Assembly: GCF_040409955.1 (NCBI RefSeq)
Contig: NZ_CP123384.1
Coordinates: 1,656,001-1,720,000, forward strand
Reading direction: 5' to 3'
Length of the DNA: 64,000 bases
Source of the DNA: Salipiger sp. H15
GTDB lineage: Bacteria > Pseudomonadota > Alphaproteobacteria > Rhodobacterales > Rhodobacteraceae
The position numbers were made by a program, and so were the translations under genes. This document shows positions 58,401 to 64,000 of the stretch, piece after piece. A model generated the notes under the pieces. The model worked only from the letters and a program-made list of their open reading frames with translations, was not told the origin of the DNA and ran no database searches. Within the stretch, counting starts at the first letter, position 1. Every line of letters starts with the position of its first letter.

Positions 58401-58859
58401 TACGGCCCCGTGCGCACCCTGCCGACGCTGACCTACTTCTATGGCATGGAGCCCGGCGAGGAGCTCACCGCCGAAATCGACCCCGGCAAGACGCTGGAGA
58501 TCCGCCTCATCACCGTCGGCGACACGCAGGATGACGGCGAGGTGCGGGTGTTCTTCGAGCTGAACGGCCAACCGCGCACCGTGCGCGTGCCCGACCGCAA
58601 GGCCAAGGCCGCAGGCGGCGCCAAGCCCAAGGCCGAGGTGGGCAACCCGGGCCACATCGGCGCGCCGATGCCGGGCGTGGTCGCCACCATCGCGGTGCAG
58701 GCGGGCGCCAAGGTCAAGGAGGGCGACCTGCTGCTCACCATCGAGGCGATGAAGATGGAGACCGGCCTGCACGCCGAGCGCGACGCCACCATCAAGGCGG
58801 TGCACGTGCTGCCGGGCGGGCAGATCGACGCCAAGGACCTGCTGATCGAGCTGGAGTGA
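55416..58859 (+). CDS. pyc: Pyruvate carboxylase
   Basis: 1147 residues from MPEFQKILIANRGEIA behind GGAGGAAAG. Biotin carboxylase domain (1-460; GGGGRGM loop near 184, EVNPRVQVEHTVTEE near 295), carboxyltransferase barrel (about 535-805; DTTMRDGHQS near 538 and the lysine in ILGLKDMAG near 712), allosteric linker, and a C-terminal biotinyl domain with EAMKMET near 1112. It makes oxaloacetate from pyruvate, ATP and bicarbonate. The earlier in-frame ATG at 55347 overlaps the putative promoter. Confidence 0.97.
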   Translation: MPEFQKILIANRGEIAIRIMRAANEMGKKTVAVFAEEDKLGLHRFKADEAYRIGEGLGPVAAYLSIPEIIRVAKESGADAIHPGYGLLSENPEFVDACDAAGITFIGPRAETMRALGDKASARKVAVAAGVPVIPATEVLGDDWEAIEKEAGEIGYPLMLKASWGGGGRGMRPINGPKELKEKVLEGRREAEAAFGNGEGYLEKMILRARHVEVQILGDKMGNIYHLYERDCSVQRRNQKVVERAPAPYLSEAQREEICELGRKICAHVSYECAGTVEFLMDMDTGKFYFIEVNPRVQVEHTVTEEVTGIDIVQAQIMIAEGKSLAEATGKASQYDIRLTGHALQTRITTEDPTNNFIPDYGRITAYRSATGMGIRLDGGTAYAGGVITRYYDSLLVKVTAKAPTPEKAIARMDRALREFRIRGVSTNIDFVINLLKHPTFLTNQYTTKFIDTTPELFDFKKRRDRGTKVLTYIADITVNGHPEVQGRPRPHAELKPARAPQLRADLPPPGTRTLLEEKGAQAVADWMAAQKRLLITDTTMRDGHQSLLATRMRSLDMIKVAPAYAANLPGLFSVECWGGATFDVAYRFLQECPWQRLRDIRAKMPNILTQMLLRASNGVGYTNYPDNVVQSFVARAAESGVDIFRVFDSLNWVENMRVAMDAVIESGKICEGTICYTGDILDPARAKYDLKYYVAMGKQLRDAGAHILGLKDMAGLLKPSAAGALITALKEEVGLPIHFHTHDTSGAAIATIMEASRAGVDAVDAAMDALSGNTSQPTLGSIVEALRHTDRDTGLDVDVIREVSNYWEAVRGQYAAFESGMQAPASEVYLHEMPGGQFTNLKAQARSLGLEERWHEVAKTYADVNMMFGDIVKVTPSSKVVGDMALMMVSQGLSRAQVEDPKTEVSFPDSVIDMMRGNLGQPPGGFPAGILRKVLKGETPNTERPGKHLPPADFAKLRAELQAKFPDVEFDDEDFNGYLMYPKVFTDYVARHEDYGPVRTLPTLTYFYGMEPGEELTAEIDPGKTLEIRLITVGDTQDDGEVRVFFELNGQPRTVRVPDRKAKAAGGAKPKAEVGNPGHIGAPMPGVVATIAVQAGAKVKEGDLLLTIEAMKMETGLHAERDATIKAVHVLPGGQIDAKDLLIELE

Positions 58860-58907
58860 ACGGGAAGGGGCCGCCGCCCCGCCGCGGGGCGTGCGGCAGG
58901 TCATGAA

Positions 58908-58973
58908 AGAGGGGGCTCCGCCCCCGCCGCGCTGCGCGCGGCTCCTCCGGCGTATTTGAAGAAGAGAAGAAGG
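58908..58973 (-). repeat. Dispersed repeat, copy 8 (full length)
   Basis: On the plus strand GGGGGC-TCC-GCCCCC (58911-58925), then CCTCCGGCGTATTTGAAGAA and GAGAAGAAGG. It starts 49 bases after pyc and probably forms its terminator. Confidence 0.65.
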
Positions 58974-58991
58974 GGAGGGCGCGCGCCTTTG

Positions 58992-59027
58992 CCTTCTTCT
59001 CTTTGAAAAATACGCCCGCCGGAGGCG
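58992..59027 (+). repeat. Dispersed repeat, copy 9, inverted against copy 8
   Basis: CCTTCTTCTCTTTGAAAAAT then ACGCCCGCCGGAGGCGG. With copy 8 it forms a 23-base inverted repeat (19 matches) around an 18-base centre. Confidence 0.62.
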
Positions 59028-59134
59028 GTCCTGCCCGGGCCACGGGCGCGGCGCCCGAGGGAAAGTGCCGGGGACGCCGGGAAAAGCGCGGGCGCGTCTG
59101 GTGCGCGGCGCGCGGCTTTAGTAGGGTCGCCGGC

Positions 59135-60673
59135 ATGACGGCACCCGCGATCAGTTTCTCCGAGGATCAGGCCGAAGCCTGGGACCGCGTGGCCGAGATG
59201 CTGCGCGGCGCCGGCGTCGATCTCGACGAGGGCACCACCGAGCCCGCGCGCGAGGGCCTTTCCAAGGTCATGGCGCTGATGGGCAAGGCCGGCTCGGGCA
59301 AGACGCTGTTGCTGGCCGAGCTCTGCAAGGCGCTGCAGGAGGCGGGCTGCGAGGTGGTCTCGGGCGATTTCGAGAGCCGCCGCAAGCGCGACAAGCGCAC
59401 GCTGGCGATCCTCGCCCCGACCAACAAGGCCGCCTCGGTGCTGCGCATGCGCGGCGTTCCGGCGACCACGATCCACCGCATCCTCTACACGCCGGTCTAC
59501 GATCCGGTCTACGAGCGCATCGCCGAATGGCTGATGGGCAACGAGGAGCGCCCGGTGATCGAGGCGCTGACCGACGAGGCGCTCGACCGGGCCCATGCGT
59601 CGTACCAAGGCCACAAGTCGGTGCCGGCGGCGCTGGCGGCGGCCGGGCTGCGCGGCAGCGATTTCATCACCGGCTGGAAGCGCCGCGAGGAACCGCTCGA
59701 CATCGGTTTCGTCGACGAGGCCTCGATGCTCGACGACCGGCAGTTCGAGGACCTGAAAGAGATCTTCCCCAACCTGCTGCTCTTCGGCGACCCGGCGCAG
59801 CTGGCGCCGGTGAACCAGTCGGGCAAGATGGTCTTTGACGCGGTGCCCGAGGACCGCAAGATGGAGCTCTCGCGCATCCACCGGCAGGAGGCGTCGAGCC
59901 CGATCCTCGACCTTGCGCACGCGCTCGCCGACCCGGAGGTGGACTTCTACCGTTTCGAGCGGCTGGTCGAGGAGGCGGCGGCAAGGGACGACCGGGTGGT
60001 CTGGGGCCAGCGGGTCGAGGTCGACCTCATGGCGCGCTCGCCGGTGCTGGTCTGGCGCAACGCCACGCGCATCCGGCTGATCAACGCCTTCCGCGCGGTG
60101 CATGGCGCGCCCGAGACCGAGCTGCTGCCCGGCGAGCCGCTGATCTGTGACGGCATCGAGCTGCCGCTCAAGCACCGCAAGAAACGGCTCGACCTCGAGG
60201 CGCGTGGGCTCATCAAGGGCGCGCAGGTGGTCTATCTCGGGCCGGGCAAGAAACCCGGCTTCTCGCGGCTGCACGTCATCGGCGCGCCCGACCCGCAGGT
60301 CTCGGCCGCCTCGATCGTGAAGATCGAGAAGCCCGACGAGGAAGAGCCCTTCATCCCCTTCGCCGCGCGCATGGGGGCGACCTTCCTGCACGGGGCGGCG
60401 GTGACCATCCACAAGGCGCAGGGCTCGCAATGGGAAAACGTGCAGGTCTTCGCGCCCGATCTCTACACCGCGGCGCGCATGGGCCGGGTCGAGGCGGGCC
60501 AGCCGCTGTGGAAGCGCCTTGCCTATGTCGCGGTCACCCGCGCCTCGGACCGGCTCTACTGGGTGGTGCGCAACCGGCTGTCGCGCCCCTCGGGGCCGCT
60601 GCGGGTGGATGACCTCGGCGGCGGGCCGGTGCCGCTCGAGCTCGAGATGCAGGGCGAGGACGTGGAGGGCTGA
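59135..60673 (+). CDS. RecD-like SF1 helicase/ATPase
   Basis: 512 residues from MTAPAISFSEDQAEAW. Walker A MGKAGSGKTLLLAEL near residue 50, TNKAASVLRMRG near 100, Walker B FVDEASMLDD near 192, GDPAQLAPVNQSG near 217, and a C-terminal UvrD_C_2 part with TIHKAQGSQWENV near 420 and YVAVTRASDRLYW near 462. Related to the RecD2/Dda group without a RecB or RecC partner. A DNA repair or replication role is inferred. Confidence 0.88.
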   Translation: MTAPAISFSEDQAEAWDRVAEMLRGAGVDLDEGTTEPAREGLSKVMALMGKAGSGKTLLLAELCKALQEAGCEVVSGDFESRRKRDKRTLAILAPTNKAASVLRMRGVPATTIHRILYTPVYDPVYERIAEWLMGNEERPVIEALTDEALDRAHASYQGHKSVPAALAAAGLRGSDFITGWKRREEPLDIGFVDEASMLDDRQFEDLKEIFPNLLLFGDPAQLAPVNQSGKMVFDAVPEDRKMELSRIHRQEASSPILDLAHALADPEVDFYRFERLVEEAAARDDRVVWGQRVEVDLMARSPVLVWRNATRIRLINAFRAVHGAPETELLPGEPLICDGIELPLKHRKKRLDLEARGLIKGAQVVYLGPGKKPGFSRLHVIGAPDPQVSAASIVKIEKPDEEEPFIPFAARMGATFLHGAAVTIHKAQGSQWENVQVFAPDLYTAARMGRVEAGQPLWKRLAYVAVTRASDRLYWVVRNRLSRPSGPLRVDDLGGGPVPLELEMQGEDVEG

Positions 60674-60807
60674 GCCCCTGCCGGGCGGCGTGCTGCCCGG
60701 ATTTTGTCTTGCCAGCGGCAGGGGCGATCCGCCACTCTGCCCCGGGATCCGGATCATCGCGGGAGACGGGATGCGGCGCGGAAGAGTTCGAAGCGGGGGA
60801 GCGGGCC

Positions 60808-61254
60808 ATGCCGGCTGAGGCAATTCTGGAAATGGAGCCCAAGGTGTCGCGCTGGTTCACGCTCGACGCCGAGACCGTGGCACGCTTCGGGCAGGTGACC
60901 GGCGATCTCAAGTTCTTCCATTCCGACGAGGAGCGCGCGGCCGAATTCCTGTTCGGCGCGCCGGTGGCGCAGGGGTTCCTGACGCTCTCGCTGCTCTCGG
61001 CCATGTGCGCCGATGCCGTGCCGCCCTTTCCCGGGCAGATCGCCAACGTCAACTACGGCTTCGACCGGGTGCGTTTCGTCACGCCGGTGCCGGTGGGCTC
61101 GCGCGTGCGCGGGCATTTCACCGTCGGCGGGGTCGAGGAGGAGGACGAGCGGCTGACCGTGCACTGGGATGTCGAGGTCGAGATCGAGGGCCGGGGACGC
61201 GGCGAGCCGGCGCTTGTCGCGCAGTGGCTGACCTTTCTCGAGCTGCGCGACTGA
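60808..61254 (+). CDS. MaoC-like hotdog dehydratase
   Basis: 148 residues from ATG behind GGGGGAGCGG. Single hotdog domain with the hydratase-2 pattern in FGQVTGDLKFFHSDEERA (catalytic Asp and His near residues 29 and 34), then PVAQGFLTLSLLSAM. It would hydrate or dehydrate a short enoyl-CoA. A thioesterase gene follows. Longer upstream frame not supported. Confidence 0.85.
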   Translation: MPAEAILEMEPKVSRWFTLDAETVARFGQVTGDLKFFHSDEERAAEFLFGAPVAQGFLTLSLLSAMCADAVPPFPGQIANVNYGFDRVRFVTPVPVGSRVRGHFTVGGVEEEDERLTVHWDVEVEIEGRGRGEPALVAQWLTFLELRD

Positions 61255-61323
61255 GGTTCGGGCGCATGGCTTGACCCCGCCGCGTGCAGGGCCGAGAACG
61301 GGCGCGCAGAGCAGGAGAGGCCC

Positions 61324-61740
61324 ATGGACAAGCAGAGCGCGGACACCCAGATCACCGAGGCCCCGTCGGGCTACCTGTCGCATCTCGGCATCGAGATGGT
61401 GGCATGGGGCGAGGGGTTCTCGCGGTTCGAGCTGGCCATCGCGCCCGAGCACCTGAACCGCCACGACAACCCGCATGGCGGGGTGCATGCCTCGATGATC
61501 GACACCGCCATGGGCTACGCGGGCTGCTGGACCGGCGACGCGGAGGACAGGCTCATGGCGCTGACGCTCTCGCTCAACGTGCAGTACCTGTCGCGGCCCA
61601 GGGGCACGCGGCTGATCGCCGAGGGAGTGAAGACCGGCGGCGGCAAGAGCACCTTCTTCGCCGAGGCGACGATCTCGGACGAGACCGGCGAGGTGATCGC
61701 CAAGGGCACCGGCGTCTTCCGCTACCGCCGCCGGGGCTGA
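61324..61740 (+). CDS. PaaI-family hotdog thioesterase
   Basis: 138 residues. Key region NRHDNPHGGVHASMIDTAMGYAG near residues 44-66, where HGG plus the Asp form the active site of PaaI-like acyl-CoA thioesterases; SLNVQYLSRP near 82 and KTGGGKSTFFAEA follow. It lies 69 bases after the MaoC-like gene, same strand, and may act on the same class of acyl-CoA. Confidence 0.9.
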   Translation: MDKQSADTQITEAPSGYLSHLGIEMVAWGEGFSRFELAIAPEHLNRHDNPHGGVHASMIDTAMGYAGCWTGDAEDRLMALTLSLNVQYLSRPRGTRLIAEGVKTGGGKSTFFAEATISDETGEVIAKGTGVFRYRRRG

Positions 61741-61744
61741 GGCC

Positions 61745-62392
61745 TCAGGCCAACGCCTCGAGCGCCGCCACGTCGCCTGCTTCGAGCGCGGGGCGGGCGG
61801 CGGCGATGCGCTCGGGCGGCCAGTCCCACCACGCAAGGCGCAGCAGGCGGGCGATCTCGTCTTCCGTGAAGCGCAGTCGCGCAACCCGCGCGGGGTTGCC
61901 GGTGACCACGGCATAGGGCGGGATCTCGCCCCGCACCACCGTGCCCGCGCCGATGATCGCCCCCGAGCCGATCCGCGCCCCGGCCAGCACCAGCGCGCCG
62001 GTGCCGAGCCAGACGTCGTGGCCGATCTCGATGCCGCGCGGGTCGGGCTGGGCATCGTGCATGGCGTCGGGGTCGAAGGCGGTGAACGGGTAGGTGGTCA
62101 GCCCGGTCATCGCGTGGTTCGCCGAGCCGCCGATGAAGCGCACGCCGTGGGCGATCTGGCAGAACCTGCCGATCACCAGCCGGTCGCGCGAGAAGGGGAA
62201 GAGATAGGGGGCGAGCCGCGCGATCCAGCCGCCCGGCGGCGGCGGGTCGAAGTCCGAGGCATAGGTGTAGGCGCCGATCTCGGCCTGCGGATGGTCCGCG
62301 ACCACGGCAAGGTGGACGGTGCCCGCGTGGGGCGTGCCATCCGGCAGGATGATGGGGTGAACGGCATCCGCCGGGGGAAGGGCAAAGGGCAT
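61745..62392 (-). CDS. CatB-related left-handed beta-helix O-acetyltransferase
   Basis: 215 residues. Hexapeptide repeats ([49 protein letters not shown]) form the left-handed helix; the active-site His is in [10 protein letters not shown] near residue 92. It matches xenobiotic acetyltransferases (CatB/Vat). Despite the name of the family, no resistance role can be inferred; many chromosomal members acetylate unknown alcohols. It is convergent with the thioesterase. Confidence 0.87.
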   Translation of the reverse strand: MPFALPPADAVHPIILPDGTPHAGTVHLAVVADHPQAEIGAYTYASDFDPPPPGGWIARLAPYLFPFSRDRLVIGRFCQIAHGVRFIGGSANHAMTGLTTYPFTAFDPDAMHDAQPDPRGIEIGHDVWLGTGALVLAGARIGSGAIIGAGTVVRGEIPPYAVVTGNPARVARLRFTEDEIARLLRLAWWDWPPERIAAARPALEAGDVAALEALA

Positions 62393-62520
62393 GGGAGCCT
62401 CCTTTCGAAACGCGTGTGACTGGGTTTCAAAGGTGCTGGTCCATGGCGCCCTCCCTCGGTGGATGGCTCAATTATAGGGCAGGGCGCGCCGGGGCAAAGG
62501 CGGGCGGGCGGAAACCCGCC

Positions 62521-63123
62521 TCACTCGCCCGGGCGCTTGAGCGAGAAGACCTCGCGGATCACCGAGTAGTCGCGGTAGCCGAGCCGGGTGAGCGGCTGGA
62601 ATTTCGTCACGTCGAACCGCCCGTCGACAAGGCAGTCGTCGCGCATGTGCACGCCGGTCACCTCGCCGAAGACCGCGAAATTGGCCTCGCCCTCGAGCCT
62701 GACGATCTGCGTCACCCGGCATTCCAGCGAGGCGGGGGCATTGGCGACGCGCGGGCAGTCGATGGTCTGGCACTGGGCCTTGTCGATGCCGGCCAGCGCG
62801 AACTCGTCCTCGCCCGCGGGCCAGGGGCCCGAGCTGAGGTTCATCACGTCGCGCGCCGCATATTCGACGATGTTGACGCAGAAGACGCCGCTCTCGCGGA
62901 TCTGCGCCACGCTGTCCTTGGTGCCGTCGCGATCCTCCTTGGCCGAGGTCGAGGCGAACATCACCTGCGGCGGCACATAGGCCACGGCGTTGAAGAAGGA
63001 GTAGGGGGCGAGGTTGTCGCCAAGGCTGCCACGGGTCGAGATCCAGCCGATGGGGCGGGGCGTCACGATGGCGTTGAACGGGTTGTGCGGCAGTCCGTGG
63101 CCGTCTTCCGGGCGATAGAACAT
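62521..63123 (-). CDS. Flavin reductase-like domain protein
   Basis: 200 residues of the DIM6/NTAB flavoprotein class: RPIGWISTRGSLGDNLAPYSFFNAV near residue 24, FASTSAKEDRDGTKDS near 56 and VCRVTQIVRLEGEANFAVFGEV region near 143. It differs from the RutF-like protein at the window start (larger, other subgroup). It is divergent from a GNAT gene. Partner oxygenase not in the window. Confidence 0.87.
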   Translation of the reverse strand: MFYRPEDGHGLPHNPFNAIVTPRPIGWISTRGSLGDNLAPYSFFNAVAYVPPQVMFASTSAKEDRDGTKDSVAQIRESGVFCVNIVEYAARDVMNLSSGPWPAGEDEFALAGIDKAQCQTIDCPRVANAPASLECRVTQIVRLEGEANFAVFGEVTGVHMRDDCLVDGRFDVTKFQPLTRLGYRDYSVIREVFSLKRPGE

Positions 63124-63160
63124 GCCAGTCCTCTCAGCTGTTTGCGCGTGTGTCGGACCC

Positions 63161-63691
63161 GTGATAGGGCGGATTCGTCCGAAACGCCACGGGGAGAGCC
63201 CGCCTCTGTACAGTCTGTCTCAGGAACGCCCGGACGATCTCTGGGAGGTCGAGGCCCTTTACGACCTGTGCTTCGCACCGGGTCGGACGCTGCTGTCGTC
63301 CTACCGCCTGCGCGACGGCGTGCCGCCGGTGGCCGAGCTGTGCCGCGTCGCCAAGGACGAGGCCGGCACGATCGGCGGGGCGATCCGCTACTGGCCGGTG
63401 CGCATTGGCCCTGCGCAGGCGCTGCTGCTGGGGCCGGTCGCGGTGCACCCGACGGCGCAGGGCGAGGGGCTGGGGGCCGCGCTGATCCGCGACACGCTGG
63501 AACGGGCACGGGCGCTGGAATGGGGCCGGGTGCTGCTGGTCGGCGACGAGCCCTATTACCGCCGCTTCGGGTTCACCAAGATCGAGGGGGTCACCATGCC
63601 CCCGCCGACCAACCCCGACCGGGTGCTGGCGCTCGAGCTGCGCCCCGGCGCCTGGGCCGGGGTGACCGGCGAGGTCATGCGCAAAGCTTGA
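63161..63691 (+). CDS. GNAT-family N-acetyltransferase
   Basis: About 176 residues from GTG at 63161; the frame is open from ATG 63122, which would collide with the divergent gene's start, so the true start is uncertain. GNAT motif A is LLGPVAVHPTAQGEGLGAALI with the Q/RxxGxG/A acetyl-CoA loop; the YYRRFGFTKIEG motif B follows. It is the predicted N-acetyltransferase (YhbS-like) type. Substrate unknown. Confidence 0.82.
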   Translation: MIGRIRPKRHGESPPLYSLSQERPDDLWEVEALYDLCFAPGRTLLSSYRLRDGVPPVAELCRVAKDEAGTIGGAIRYWPVRIGPAQALLLGPVAVHPTAQGEGLGAALIRDTLERARALEWGRVLLVGDEPYYRRFGFTKIEGVTMPPPTNPDRVLALELRPGAWAGVTGEVMRKA

Positions 63692-63740
63692 AATCCGCCG
63701 TTGCGGGCCGATCTTCTATGGAAGACCGTAGGAGGCGCCC

Positions 63741-64000
63741 ATGACCGCACCCGTCACCGGAACGCAGCTCGTTCCCCTCAGCATCGACGCGGAGATCGCC
63801 GCGCTTGCCCGCCGTCACCGCGCCGCGGGCGGGGTCGGGCTGCAGGTGCTCAACATCATCGGAGGCAAGGCCGAGAACCTGCTCGAGCGCCTGCCGGACA
63901 AGGTGAAGGAACGGCTCGAAGGCAGCACGGCCAAGGCGCTGGAGCTGGCGTTCAAGGCCGCGTCGGGCTCGCGCCGGGCGGTGCCCGACCAGAAGGGCTG
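63741..64000 (+). CDS. EcsC-family protein (N-terminal part, cut by right edge)
   Basis: 86 residues visible from ATG behind GGAGGCGCCC. The pattern ALARRHRAAGGVGLQVLN, GGKAENLLERLPDKVKERLE and ALELAFKAASGSR is the N-terminus of EcsC-family proteins, named from the Bacillus ecs operon. The remainder lies outside. Function unknown. Confidence 0.75.
   Translation, partial: MTAPVTGTQLVPLSIDAEIAALARRHRAAGGVGLQVLNIIGGKAENLLERLPDKVKERLEGSTAKALELAFKAASGSRRAVPDQKG

Noticed and set aside
55371..58904. A 1177-codon open frame antisense to pyruvate carboxylase
   Set aside because: High GC removes stop codons on the opposite strand. The sense frame is a textbook pyruvate carboxylase; the antisense protein is His/Ala/Gly-rich without any family features.

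Overview
The window is high-GC chromosomal DNA of an alphaproteobacterium. It fits a Roseobacter-clade member of the Rhodobacteraceae. The evidence is the gene families present (a methylsuccinyl-CoA dehydrogenase with the N-terminal extension of the ethylmalonyl-CoA pathway, class I lysyl-tRNA synthetase, EttA, an ~1147-residue pyruvate carboxylase), alphaproteobacterial regulatory motifs (a GTTC-N7-GTTC LexA box, an FnrL-type box) and a dispersed AAATACGCC / GGGGCAGCGCCCC intergenic repeat. I see no insertion sequence, prophage, integrase, CRISPR array or rRNA. Coding density is high.

Layout. 1-8.6 kb: a catabolic locus related to the Rut pyrimidine pathway. It has RutA-like ring-opening monooxygenase, amidase, flavin reductase and an N-carbamoylsarcosine-amidase-type hydrolase on the minus strand. 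A GntR/HutC regulator is divergent from an MFS transporter, followed by a second operon of a small GatC/AtzG-like protein, an amidase and RutE. A repeated palindrome, aAGTCCGGACtt, lies in front of all these transcription units and suggests a single regulon. 8.8-16.2 kb: pheT, an EF-hand protein, an AhpD-like protein behind an FnrL box, mcd, TauE/SafE, a PPC-domain protein, an esterase remnant and tRNA-Trp. 16.4-21.4 kb: an outer-membrane protein, then a five-gene lipid cluster (LpxH/PlcP-like phosphoesterase, GT21, DedA, GT2, CDP-alcohol phosphatidyltransferase). 21.4-29.1 kb: cold-shock protein, EttA, NadD, PBP4, TerB-like protein and LysK.

29.3-42 kb: a large beta-helix (tailspike-like) protein, an outer-membrane barrel, an orphan ParA with an unrecognised partner, Fsa-type transaldolase, PriA, a divergent Lrp/ornithine-decarboxylase pair, an orphan molybdenum hydroxylase large subunit, a candidate small RNA and a CoA-binding protein. 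42-51 kb: histidine genes in two blocks (hisF-hisE and hisB-hisH-hisA), separated by 5'-nucleotidase, TetR, pyrD, an ArsC-like protein and an RNA methyltransferase. 51-64 kb: two identical tRNA-Gly genes, uvrD with a LexA box, pyruvate carboxylase, a RecD-like helicase, two hotdog proteins, a CatB-type acetyltransferase, a flavin reductase, a GNAT protein and the start of an EcsC-family gene.

The least conventional part is the first 8.6 kb. It combines the entry enzyme, flavin reductase and terminal reductase of the Rut pathway with two amidase-signature enzymes and a different transporter and regulator, and it lacks recognisable rutC, rutD, rutG and rutR. Its substrate cannot be read from the sequence. 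All functional calls are by recognition of protein families and motifs; no database search was run.
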